Shown: one piece after another, positions 13,301 through 23,910 of the stretch
How positions within the stretch are numbered: position 1 is the stretch's first letter
How the letters are laid out: every line of letters starts with the position of its first letter
Source: Lepidonotus clava
Taxonomy: Eukaryota; Annelida; Polychaeta; Phyllodocida; Polynoidae
Direction: 5' to 3'
DNA: 64,000 nt
NCBI GenBank assembly: GCA_936440205.1
Contig: OW387133.1
Span: 46,526,374 to 46,590,373 of the forward strand
Made by a program: the position numbers and the translations under genes
The notes under the pieces: generated by a model
The model's database searches: none
The model's input: only the letters and a program-made list of their open reading frames with translations
Told to the model about the DNA's origin: nothing

Positions 13301-15420
13301 GACGCCGCCATGACAGGCGCGGCCGCCATGATGTATTACGCCATCTACTGGTCAAAGCCCGCACTACGCAGCCATCTCTATATATTTTCCTCATAATACT
13401 TCGTCATTCATAGGATATGTCCTTTCAATAACTTCTTGTTACCGTGATGGATAGTACCGAGAAGCCTTTGCATTACAATATAGACCCACAATGTAGGCTG
13501 AACACAATAATTCCCAGATCTGTAGGATACTGCATGGTTAGCCGGGGCGGATATAGAGTCAGTCGCCTGGGGGGGGGGGGGGGGGGGGGGCAAACCAATA
13601 GCCTCCATATAAGATTATTGTCAGCATGCTTGTTATGTGTTATGGTGTGTATTTCTTACACTTCTTTTACCTATAGTGTGCTGTTCTGTGGCAGGGTATT
13701 TCTTGATGTCCTGTCGATGATGATATCAGGGTGAACGTCTACAGCTTTTCTACAGCTCTTCCGGAGCCTGATGCATCCTCTGTAGCATGCTTGTTCATTA
13801 AGTTCCTATATATCATATAGTTTCCATTATTCTTTACCAACTTCGTAGCGCCTATACCTTCATCATTGCCCTGCCCTGCTATAGCAAAGGTGGAAAAATG
13901 CATGGCGTTATTGCCCCGCTTGTTTTTCATGGGTTAATGGGTTAGTGGGTTATTTCTCAGGTATAGAATAAAACAAGAACTAACCTCGGGGGCCCTCAGC
14001 CCTGATTATCAACCCCACAGTGAGGCAATAATCAAGGCTTCGTGTCCCCTATGTTAGTTCTGTGTATGTATTCACCAGCGCAATATGAAACGAACTCGAA
14101 TAAAACATCGTTTTTCATAGTTTTTTTCCCTGCATGAAGAAGGTATTGGCAAAAATATTTTTGCGTAAATTTGATCATCCACGCCCAGGTTTATGCCAAG
14201 TTTATGGACAATGCCTGAATGGGTTGGCTACCACAACAGAAACGTGAGAACTCTAGCCTGCCATCCTTATTATCCTTCTATCTACACATTCCTTATCTGT
14301 TGAGCAGTGTGAAGCCACTGAGGCCAGAATAGAGGAGTCCTGCCCTCCCTATAGACATGTATACAACTTTGTATCACTTGAGATAAACTCTAGTCCACAA
14401 CCTGTGAAAGAGTCGATTGGAAATGAGTATACAATTAAAGAAATCATTTCTTCTCCTGTAATCGTTAATTCTACCTTGACGTAGACATAATGTACTTTTC
14501 AAATAAACAAACAGTAGACATCTCTAGTAGGACAATAATATGATATATCTATGGAGCTTTTCTGACTATACAGGTCAAATAAAAGTGGTGTCACAATCTT
14601 AGAACGAGTATCCTCCCGCCCCTGAAAGGGGCCTAATTCTCAGATCTGTCACGTTGTAACTTAATCCATGTGGAGATTGCCAAACTTCCCCTTAAAAGTA
14701 GCTCAATCTCAGATCTTGAGCCAACTTTACGGAATCTCCCACAGAAGCCTTGCAGAGATCCCCTCGTCTAGATTTGGACGATTGTATTTTGGCCAACGTT
14801 TAATTCCAGGCGGCCTCTCCTCCTGGCGGCGTGACGGGCCTGGGCAGCGGCACCAGCTCTATTCGACTCATGCCTTAAGGACTCGTCTTCCATACATCAA
14901 AGTGGCGGGCAGAATCCCCTGGAGGAGGCGGGCAGGAATCCCCTTGACCCAGGGGGTCAGGGCCGGGGTGTGGCCCGGAGTGGTGATGTGATGTTTGATG
15001 GGTCCGGGCTTTTTTCGTCCTTCAATGTCCCACAGTTTTCTTTTTCTCCCTGTGGAGGGTGTAGGACTATCATGAGGATATTCCCCTTTGGTTAATATCA
15101 CCTTTGGTTTGTTTTCCAAGTTGTGCCAAGAAATTGTTTTAATATATCAGCAACAATCTAGGTTTTCCTGATTGTATATAACCCACACATTTGTTTCATC
15201 AACAAGACCAGTAATTGAGTACAGCATGTATTATTATTACGGTAAGAAGCTTAAGCGTAAGAAAAACGCAATGATATGCGATATAGACCTTGTTCCTGAA
15301 TAAATACAACAAAAAATGCTAAGTGTGTTTCCTTTCAAATAAAAATCGCTTTTATAGAAAAAGTAAATGAGGAACCTTCGTATCATTTGATAATCCTGAT
15401 ATGTATTTGACCTTCATCAG
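7389..15420. other. Non-coding stretch with GC-rich islands
   Basis: No convincing gene seen. GC-rich islands lie at about 8190-8640 (CpG-rich), 9190-9440, 10590-10760 (with a GGCCGGCCGGCCGG run at about 10616), 11330-11720, 12350-12620, 12890-12960, 13150-13340 and 14600-15000. The small open frames in them are short, of skewed composition, and show no family motif. The islands alternate with AT-rich DNA, as is common for conserved non-coding elements around a developmental gene, but this is inference. Confidence 0.45.
13569..13590. repeat. Poly-G tract (22 G)
   Basis: An uninterrupted run of 22 G follows GGCGGATATAGAGTCAGTCG. The preceding motif resembles the GGCGGATCTAGA-type subterminal sequence of hAT-like elements in invertebrates, so the run may mark the edge of a decayed element. 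No matching opposite end was found. Confidence 0.85.
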
Positions 15421-15556
15421 GACGAGGCCGACCTGAGATTTATTGGGGTCAATGTTTCTACCCACCTGGGACCCATCCGTCCAGTGTCGTCAGGGCTCTG
15501 GATTCAGTCACCCACTCCATCCAGAAAACCGACCGCCAGACTGCAGAAAATATTGC
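15421..15556 (+). CDS. Candidate internal exon, product unknown
   Basis: A 136-bp block lies between a good acceptor (TTGACCTTCATCAG) and a donor (TTGC|GTAAGC). It has 45 sense codons with no stop, beginning DEADLRFIGVNVSTHLG and ending in ARLQKIL, and leaves one base at its 3' side. It carries no start or stop, as expected of an internal exon. The chance of 45 open codons is about one in nine for random sequence, so the frame alone is weak; the two splice sites at its exact edges add weight. No domain is recognised, and its exit phase does not fit the next candidate exon at 31061. Confidence 0.35.
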
Positions 15557-16029
15557 GTAAGCTTTTTTTTCTAAACATTTCCCTCTTTTTCTGAAACACC
15601 ATCAGCCTGTCAACGTCTCAAAGACCGAAATAATGTCTTTTAATTTAACCAAATTACCTCTCGTTCGATAAAATCCGAAACGAAATAAATAGCTTAGGAC
15701 AGACTATTAACTGTCGAAATGCAAATTCTAGCTGTCATTTCTGGAATGATTCATTATTTCGACCATTTTCTAGACTCATTGCAATCACATCAAACACTGC
15801 TCATTGTTTCATCTTGTTGATGTCAAGCAGTGTGAGAGTTCTAATATGTATATCCCATCTATCAGAAGGTGGGGGGTGAGAGTATCCCCAACTACGATAT
15901 ACATTGTCCCAACAGTGAAACTACACTGCAAAAGCAAGTGGCAAGAATTCATCATAAATATTTAGTAAGTGACGTTTGAAAATAGATCAGACAGGGAGAT
16001 ATTATAATTCTCATAACATATATATTATT

Positions 16030-18013
16030 CTATGTGAAACTCGTGCCTGGCTGGACCAACTCCAACCTCCCCCCTAAAATAGAAAGTATATGTATCTTGA
16101 AACGGGGATTACCCAAGGGGGCACCACCCCCTTTTCCATCACCCTCATTATCATCCCACATCACTTTCACCACTCGAAATCATCTGAAGGTTTATATTCC
16201 TTATCATGAGTAATCAACAGCAGGTAAAAGGGATCAAGGTTTGCTACTGGAACATTAGAAGTATCTGTAACAAATTTGACTCTGTTGCCAATTATATTAC
16301 GAATTCAAACATACATTTCTTTGGACTAACAGAATCATGGTTAAAACCAAATTATCCGGACAATCTACTACATATACCAGGCTTTACCTTCTTTAGAAAT
16401 GATAGATCTTTTGTTAACCAAAATGGTTATACAAAGCGAGGAGGTGGTATAGTAATTTACTGGGAAAACTCATTAAGCATAAATATTATGAATACAGAAC
16501 CTTTCTTTATCTCCGACCCTGATATTGAATTAATCACAGCCAGGATAATCATTAAATGCACACGACCCACCTATTTTCTAACAATTTATAGACCACCAAA
16601 TGGAAATATTGATAACTTTATAAATTTACTCAAAAGAACCATAAATTCTCTCCCAAAATCTGAGAACTCTGATATTTTCATTGGAGGTGACTTTAATATT
16701 AACTGGACTAAAAGAAACTCCATTAATACGAAAAAGTTATCTACACTTGCTAAGCAATTTTCCCTAACTCAATATGTTAATGTTCCGACTAGACCACTCA
16801 ATACCAACCCGTCAACAAACGGTCCCATAGATCTAATATTCTCGAACTCATCTAAATGTCAGGAAAGTTCAGTACTTTACTGGAACCTTAGTGACCATCT
16901 CCCAGTGTCAATTAGAATTAAAAAGATGTAAACTAAGCTGGATAAGGTTTCCTTTATAGGGAGGTCATATAAAAACCTAGATGAAGACTTATTTGTTGAC
17001 AACCTTAAAACGAGTGGAATTCACCGGGTTACTTATCTTAACAACCTAAACGAGAAGTGGGATCTGTTTTACTCCTTAGTCCTACAGGAAATTAACAGAC
17101 AATGTCCGATTAAATCTTTCGTCTCAAAGAACTCAAAGCCACCCTGGCTGACTAAAGAACTTTTAGAACTTATAAAGGACAAAGATAAGGCCCTAAAACT
17201 CGCCATAAGAACAAATATGCAAGCCCATAAATCAATAGCTAAAGCATTAAGAAATCAAGTAAACTTGGCAGTTAAAAATGCGAGATCGGATTACATTAAG
17301 GAAGAACTTGAAAAAAATTCTGAAGACCCAAAAAAGTTTTGGAAAGCAATCAGGAAAATACTACCAAACCACACCGGTGTCCCTATAAATATACTAGATC
17401 AAAACGGTTTCCCACTACCTAATGACGAGGCAGCAAACCGACTAAATGATTTTTTCTCCACAATAGGAGAAACTCTGGCAAATAATATTAACCAACAGCA
17501 ATTTCCTCCACCTAAATTGACTCCTAGCACAGTTAATGTCCCATTTACCTTTAAACCAATCTTACGAAAAGATCTTCTTAAACACATTGCTAACATCAAA
17601 ATATATAAATCAAGTGGATTCCCCTTAATAGCAACCAGGATCTGGAAGTTTGTCTTTTTAAAATTTCCCCGTAAAAAAACTGTAAACAATGATCCCCCTC
17701 CCAGACCATAAAACCCTGTTACTGAAAGTGCTACCCCACTTGAAATCATCTTCATCTCATCTCATCCCATTATCAACATTACTTACTAGAAATGACTATG
17801 TACCCTACCCTAAACTTCATAAATTACTGTATGTACTGGTTACCATGCTTTATTTAAACTCAAGTGCCGTTATAACTTTTTTCAATAAGTATTTGATTAA
17901 ATATCTGAACTCAGAACTAATCACCTGTACCTGAAGGTAACTGGAGGCTGAGGGAGAGCAGACCTAGGTCTGAGATGTATCCAGTATAAATAAAGATGTT
18001 TAAAAAAAAAAAA
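16030..18013 (+). mobile_element. LINE relic (CR1/L2-like group), internally deleted
   Basis: The 3' end is marked by an AATAAA (17988-17993) and an A tract ending near 18013. The 5' limit is uncertain; the low-coding leader before the ATG at 16206 is taken as 5' UTR from about 16030. Between the end of the recognisable ORF and the tail lies about 300 bp of probable 3' UTR. No clear target-site duplication was found. An element that keeps both its endonuclease start and its 3' tail but lacks the RT core is an internal-deletion derivative, not the usual 5' truncation. Confidence 0.75.
16206..17709 (+). pseudogene. Decayed LINE ORF2 (APE endonuclease, truncated RT)
   Basis: Coding remnant of a non-LTR retrotransposon. 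The first 241 residues are an APE-type endonuclease with YWNIRS, GLTESW, RGGGI, YRPPNG, GGDFNINW, IDLIFSNS and SDHLPV in the right order. An in-frame TAA at 16929-16931 separates this from a linker that continues in the same frame: WLTKELLELIKDKDKALKLA, then IKEELEKNSEDPKKFWKAI, matching the same region of the complete LINE at 37.6-40.4 kb. Homology runs out just after KSSGF (about 17620), where the reverse transcriptase fingers should continue. The catalytic YADD region is absent, so an internal deletion of well over 1 kb is inferred. The two LINEs are related but clearly different families. Confidence 0.9.
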
Positions 18014-18829
18014 TAATTGTTCAGTTCATATTCACATAATTATTATAAATATAAGAAGTTCCTTAAAGACATCATGGATTTCTTATCGTACCCATTATTT
18101 CAGTGTCCCTGTTATACTGTTGGAAAGTGACGTTCCTACCTTTACTTTGGGTAAACGGAAATAGGAGAAGGGGCACATGAATTGGCCGAAACAACAAAGA
18201 CAGCATTAGAAAAGCATTTCACATTTTCATTGTGTCTCGAGAAAATCTGGACACTATCTCTATCTAATTATAAGATGTTGTTATAAAGGATCCTCGGTGT
18301 GGATTCCATGAGGTGAGGTTAATGACAGATGTATTGGTGGTTGGGCCAATTATGTGCAATTACCAATATTGGTTTAGAGGGAGCATGCAATTTGTCCATC
18401 AACCTGGGCAATTAAGGCTCAGAATGCACATTCCTTCTGTGGTTAGCAAATCTTTCAACCCAGACTTAGAGCAGGCAACCAATGTTTTCTACTTTCGAAT
18501 TTGTGTGATATACATGTTTCTTTTTTAAGAAGGGGGGAGGGGGGGGGGATTACACATTGTGAAATTACAATAGCGTCACAGAAAAGACAAAGTAGCTTTT
18601 ACCAGTAAATACAATAATTATTAATGCTATATTATTCAACCATCATTCTATATTCTTGAACCATAGTATTATGGGCATAATACGTTGTATATAGCAATCG
18701 AGACTTCTCAAATACACACTAACATTGTATTAGGCCTATAAGTTTAGTGCCGACCCATTGCTTATAATATTGCACCATACAATCATTCTATGTGTGACGT
18801 TCTCTGATAGGTCGGGGTTGCCGATTCCT
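18014..18829. other. AT-rich non-coding sequence
   Basis: No gene, RNA or clear repeat seen apart from a GGGG-rich run around 18531-18549. Confidence 0.6.
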
Positions 18830-19420
18830 ATAGCAGAGGAACGTGGGAATTGTTTCGGGTCTCGGGCGGACGGAGAATCCGGGCAAAGAACCGAGATGTG
18901 ATGTTTTTAGAGTCGTGCCTCGCGCACGAGGGGGGGGCTGAGCGAATCGGTCGGGAATCGGTGCTCGGTGTCAGACGGAGGACTGCGGGGGAGGGAAAAT
19001 ATGGTAGGGGTAAGGGGGAGCCGCGGTTCATCTCGCTCTATCTCCAAGGCCGGTATTCACCTCGATAGGGCGGTCCACCCCGGATTCCGGTCCGCGGGGT
19101 CGTCGGACCGACGGTCGCCTATTGTTTGGTAGCGTGGGGCCGAGCCAGTCGCGCCGTCGTTCCCGCGGACTCCGGGTCCCCGTTCCGTGTTTTGGGCCTT
19201 CGTGCCGTTCCGTGCCTACGTTTCCGGGACCCCATCTGGGCCAGTTTCGGGCCTTCGCGCCCTACCCCGGTCCTTCGGTCCTCGTTCCCGTTCCTCGGGC
19301 CTCCGGGCCCCCGTCCTAAGTTTCGCCTAATTACCTCGAACTGCTATTTTACTCGAACTTCTGGTTAATTAACTCGTATCGGCTCATCTCAGCGGTTGTT
19401 TAAGGGAAGAAGACACGTGT
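18830..19420 (-). other. GC-rich block downstream of the minus-strand promoter-like module
   Basis: A roughly 500-bp CpG-rich block with sharp edges against AT-rich flanks. On the minus strand it would be the first transcribed sequence after the TATA-bearing module at 19451-19600. It contains only short open frames of arginine/proline-rich composition with no family motif. It could be the GC-rich leader of an old LTR-type element or the 5' exon of a CpG-promoter gene; the sequence does not decide. Confidence 0.3.
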
Positions 19421-19450
19421 GGACACAAGGAGAACTGTGAAAGAACTCTG

Positions 19451-19588
19451 TTTATTCGGGCCTCACCGCCCCTTTATATACTCTAGAGGTTAGCCCTGAT
19501 TGGCTGCTTTTGGTCACGTGGTTTACAACTGACGTCACTTCCGGTTTACATTCTCGCTTCCGGTTTACATATCACTTCCGGTTTACAT
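19451..19588 (-). promoter_or_regulatory. Promoter-like module on the minus strand (possibly an LTR)
   Basis: Read on the minus strand, the order is three ETS-type CCGGAAG cores inside a repeated 14-mer (plus strand CTTCCGGTTTACAT at 19538, 19557 and 19575), a perfect CRE TGACGTCA (19530-19537), an E-box CACGTG (19515-19520), a CCAAT box (ATTGG on plus near 19499), a TATA box TATATAAAGG (19472-19481) and an AATAAA (19451-19456) about 15 bp beyond. This is an unusually complete core promoter. A TATA box followed closely by AATAAA is typical of LTRs, but no second LTR, primer-binding site or internal coding region was found, so a fossil solo LTR and a genuine host promoter remain equal options. 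Confidence 0.45.
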
Positions 19589-19596
19589 CTTTCGGG

Positions 19597-19722
19597 TTTC
19601 GTTCCTTTACACTTTCGTTCCTTTACACTTTCGTTCCTACTTACATATTCGGGCCTCTTTTTCGGGCTTTTACACTTCCGTTCTTTTACACTTTCGTTCC
19701 TTTACACTTTCGTTCCTTTTAT
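19597..19722. repeat. Tandem TTTCGTTCCTTTACAC-type repeats
   Basis: At least five imperfect copies of a 16-bp unit, TTTCGTTCCTTTACAC, lie beside the three CTTCCGGTTTACAT copies. In the minus-strand reading they sit upstream of the ETS/CRE/E-box/TATA module, where an enhancer-like repeat array would be placed. Confidence 0.75.
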
Positions 19723-20365
19723 TAACATATTTGTCATATTACCTTACTTTTCTTATTTTGGTCTCTTTACATATTTGGATGAATAGGCATTCATCACATA
19801 TGTAAGCCTTCATATGCATCAAACTGGTTTTGATTATAGGGCTCTGATTTCCTCAAAATAAGATTACTCTATGAAATATAGTATAGCTAAATACAAACAT
19901 TTTGGGTGTTCCACGTCTTTGTACCATCCCCCAATATTTCGGGATTTACTTTTTTTATATCTAATATGCTCCATGATATTCCGTAATCTAATTGTTTTGT
20001 TTGTATGTCAGCGAAATCCGTTTATTTCACTTGACTACTTGAAAGTTTGTTTCGTAGGCAATGAAATAAACTGTTTAACAATTCAACTGTATGTGCATTT
20101 CTATATTTAACCAACATTCTTTTGCACCCATTGAAAGGGTTATGTCTCTCACACAAACCCTAAACAACCTTAGAATACAGTGACCATGCTAGAACGAGTT
20201 TCCCCCAAGCTTCCCTCCCGCGGAAGGCGTTGGTTTGGACCGTACCTCCCACTTTTTGGCCTCGTATTTACATCTGGCTCGATGACGTCCATCCACCTCA
20301 TCCTGTCGTCGTCTTTTTCACACCCCCTCTGGCGGACACTCCATCTTTTTCCTGCCCCTTTCTTT

Positions 20366-20392
20366 GCGCATGCGCGGCACGTGACCCCGCCC
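20366..20392. promoter_or_regulatory. NRF1 / E-box / GC-box cluster
   Basis: Within 27 bp there is an NRF1-type palindrome GCGCATGCGC (20366-20375), an E-box CACGTG (20378-20383) and a GC box CCCCGCCC (20385-20392). This combination is characteristic of CpG promoters of broadly expressed animal genes. No first exon is recognised on either side, so orientation and target are unknown. Confidence 0.4.
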
Positions 20393-21188
20393 TATCAGCC
20401 TTTGTCTTGAGTATTATTTTTGTCACGAGGTCCTGATCTTCTTTTGCTGGGGTTCTTTTATAGTCATTCGTTGTCTGTCACAATTTGTTAGGGCCTACTG
20501 TTTTCCCCAGGCGTTGCGGGTGAGGTCACTAGAAGGACTCAATGAGGGTGACTTGAGAGCACAATAAAATCAAAATTCCATTGTAGTAAATAAATTTTGG
20601 GGCACTCTAGTTTATATAATTAGATGTTTTTTCTATAGTGTAAGACTATTCCATACGTAAAAGTAGCATGAGCAAGCTAGTCTACCAAACGGCATTAACT
20701 GCGCTAACTTAATGATTATGATAGGACTATCTTTAAGACTAAAATCTGCGTAATACTCTGTAATAGGCCTCTATATCCATTTCTGACATTTTCGTCATTT
20801 GTGACTTAAGAAGTTCTTAACTTTATCCTTAATATTGCCCATGCAGGCTACAACCGAGGAGGATAGGGCTAACCCTCAGGCTGCTAACATGAAATACCCT
20901 GAGATGTTATAATGGACTACCACCCTTTCCCAAGTTTGCTTTCCCGCATATATATGTCGCCCACACTGCCTGCCGCACGTCCCCGGCACGCCCCCTCCCC
21001 CTAATCCGCGCCGCCTGCCGACCACGCGTTGCCGCGTCTCCCTGATCAGCGCGCTCTGCTGATGGGGCTAAGTGAATTTGATGATTTTGTGGCGGTGGCT
21101 AATTTGTTTTCCTATGTTCCATACATCAGGGGCGGGGATTGAGGTGTCCACCTAGCGTGCACTAATCTCATTAAGCAACGCCCGCGCT

Positions 21189-21256
21189 CACTTCCGGTAG
21201 CGTCTCTTTCGCCGGTTCCCGCGTCTCCTCGCCGACCACTCACGCATGCGCAATGA
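21189..21256. promoter_or_regulatory. ETS and NRF1 promoter-like cluster
   Basis: A CACTTCCGG ETS-type site near 21189 is followed about 50 bp later by ACGCATGCGC (about 21243), an NRF1-like site, in a CpG-rich stretch. It is the second such cluster within 900 bp. The neighbouring open frames show no recognised protein. Motif reading only. Confidence 0.3.
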
Positions 21257-22365
21257 TATTAAGCCGCACCTCACGAGGTTAGGCCAAGATAGCGGATTCT
21301 ATAGTGTCCACTGATGTAGATATTGAAAACTTCACAAGGCCATACTTGGATGAGATAGGCCTATAAATGACGAGAATGCTGATCCGTTTGTGTCGATGAC
21401 GTCGACAGGCAATAGAGGCATATCCGGATGATCTCCAGTGCACAGGTTTATATGGCGGCTCCCAGTCAAGATTAAGGCGAATTAATGGCTGTATATAGAC
21501 CCCCGGCCCAGTGATTGACGACAACAACATGGTTTAGATATTGCCCCGAGAATAATGTTTCGTGATTGAAATTGATACGTCTAATAACATTCTGTGAGCA
21601 TCTGCTATGTCTATCATCAATAAAGCGACAGTCGCACGCGCCCTTCATATTGGCCCGGATAGATAATAGACAGAGAAATGATGGAGTACCTCGTCATCAG
21701 AGTACGGACATGGGTGGCTGTGGTCGTCATAGTTGGGAGTTGTACACATGTCAGGCATAGTAATTCTTTTAATTCTCATAGACACGAACATAGATAAGAG
21801 ACAAACATGACATTCACAAAATACAAAATACCTTTCCTATCACTACCGTACTCAGATTTGTGTCTTTGTCTTTCCATTGTCCTGTTGGAATTCCTTCACA
21901 AACCTCTCCCCACAAGTTGGCCAACCTCCAAAGGCATGCTTTCTCTGCGGGAAGTGTCCAATTGTCTCGCGCTATCGTCTGCTTCATTATTCCCCTTTTC
22001 AGATCGCTTTTTTCTGGGCCCCTTTTTAATCAAAGTCAGGGCATGACATGGTCCAATAATGGCATCTTGGGGGCCTGCTCGGCTCGTGCCGCTTGTCCTG
22101 TCTGACCGTTTAACAGAAATCATTAGCACCAGTCGTGGCCTAATGCGAGCTTCGCGTGTCGCGGTAAACGCGCCTCTCCCACGGTCAGTGCGCATGTCTG
22201 ACCCAGAACAGGGCGTCTGTTGCTCACCTCCACACGTTCGGTGTGGGGTGTGGGGTGGACCTCCTCTGTTCTGCGGTTATCCTTACATTCTACCCAAAAG
22301 AACGATTAGTTTCTTTTCATATGTTTTATGTTAAGCTCATTGCCAAACCAAGCATGTGACATTAT

Positions 22366-22640
22366 TATAACGTTGCAGCAACGTTCTCTTTAGTTCTGCA
22401 TAGGTTCTTGTTACATTATTTTGATGGTTTTCAATAATGTTTTTACTGTGATATTGCACTGCAATGTTATTACAACGTTCTGGTTATTTTCTTCAACCCA
22501 AACAGAATGTTCTTACAGTTAAAATTTTCTGTTTTGGTTTGGTCTTAACATCACCAAAAACATTATATTAATGTTCTGATTGGAAAGGTTTCAACCTCAC
22601 CACCAATAATGTAAGTGTTACGTGACATCTTAGTAAGTAA
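22366..22640. repeat. AACGTT-rich element
   Basis: The stretch contains a near-perfect palindrome AACGTTGCAGCAACGTT (22369-22385) and several variants of AACGTT and AATGTT (for example near 22473 and 22503). Similar AACGTTGC-type repeats are common in aquatic animal genomes. No clean terminal inverted repeat or target duplication was found, so the boundaries are approximate. Confidence 0.4.
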
Positions 22641-22697
22641 TAGACAGACAACAAAAATGTATGGTTGCAGAATGGTTCTGTTACGTCGCAACTTGGG

Positions 22698-22771
22698 TGG
22701 GTGAGTTAGGATATAGGGGATAGCATTTTATACATTTACAGCTGGAGAAATCGGTAGACCAGTTCGATTCC
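22698..22771 (+). repeat. tRNA-like pol III boxes, candidate SINE head
   Basis: An A-box-like TGGGTGAGTTAGG (22698-22710) is followed 52 bp later by a B-box-like GTTCGATTCC (22762-22771), preceded by A where the consensus has G. The spacing is somewhat longer than in an ordinary tRNA, and no cloverleaf could be folded by eye. A decayed tRNA-derived SINE is the best explanation; no tail repeat was identified. Confidence 0.3.
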
Positions 22772-23185
22772 CATGGGCCATGTCACGCTGCGACTTAACT
22801 CACTACATGTATATATCATTGTAGATACTTACAACATATTTACTTTTATAACTTATGAATTTATACTTAACTCCAACCATGATCTAACACTGCAGTAAAC
22901 TGTATGTCATCTTCTCTATGAACTAAACCGAAACTGAACTCTCAAAGAATGTGAACCAAAGGAAGAACAGTCCCAAATGAGTTTATAGACATTGATATTG
23001 GTTAAGTCCGAAAAAAGCTCTATATTTAAAATCGAAGTTAAGCTATGACTGTGTTCGCTAATTAATGTAGATGGAAAATTTAACGTCCCTCAAAATTGTC
23101 TTGGAAGCTATCTAGTGATACCCGATTGACTAACCCGTGTTGCCGACTCTTATTTTCGGTTATCGAACTGTAGTAGATAACGTAT

Positions 23186-23265
23186 CGGGGCCGCAGCTGG
23201 CGTAGTGGGACCTGGTATGACGTGCGCCTCGCCACGGCCGCCTGGGACCCTTGCTCATTTAGTCC
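23186..23265 (+). repeat. tRNA-like sequence, candidate SINE head
   Basis: TGGCGTAGTGG (23198-23208) is a perfect A-box match (TRGYNNAGYGG). It sits in a GC-rich island of about 70 bp inside AT-rich DNA that ends CCTGGGACCC, where a T-arm would be expected. The B box is not canonical. This looks like an old tRNA-derived SINE head, not an active tRNA gene. Confidence 0.3.
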
Positions 23266-23910
23266 GAGATTAATGATGCTTTTAGCTTGAAAACGTTTGT
23301 CACTGCTTCCACAAATCCAAGTCGATTACTTCTCTAAATGGTATCATGAAAGCTACTCAAGTAGGTGGAAATAAAAACCAAACCAATTCATCAGCAACTC
23401 AAATCTAACGATCTGTCAATTTTTCCGATTTAGGGGCAATGTCTCCCCGCGTGAAAGCATGTTATCAAAGAAGAAGCCTTTTCACCGAGCTGTCAAAATG
23501 ATTTATACAACGCAGCAAAATGGAGTAATTTAGACTGCGATTATGATCAATTCAACTATCTCTCATTATGAAATTAGCCTACTCAAAGTGGCAGGTTTCC
23601 GGATTGAATTTCCTTTCGAGGACTTCTTGAGAAGTGGTCGAAGTTTCAGCGAAGAATGTTTCTCCGTAACAAAGGATCGCTGTAGTAGATGACAACTGTG
23701 ACATAATGGTATAACAACGTCATGTCATTAGGCCCCTACATCCACGGCCATCATTGTAGACATGGGGTCAAATGTCACCGCCGCGGCAGGTCCTTTTATG
23801 ATAGGGAATGTATCTTTATTGGAGTTGTTTTAGATTCGCTACCCAAGTGGAACCGACATGCCATTGCCAAATGAAGCAGGTATCTAGTCGACATTGATGA
23901 CGGGTCTTAC

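Noticed and set aside
14668-14991. 107-codon open frame
   Set aside because: Arginine-rich, frame-independent GC composition, no family motif.
19500-19740. Phenylalanine/threonine-rich plus-strand open frame
   Set aside because: It is a translation of the tandem TTTCGTTCCTTTACAC repeats.
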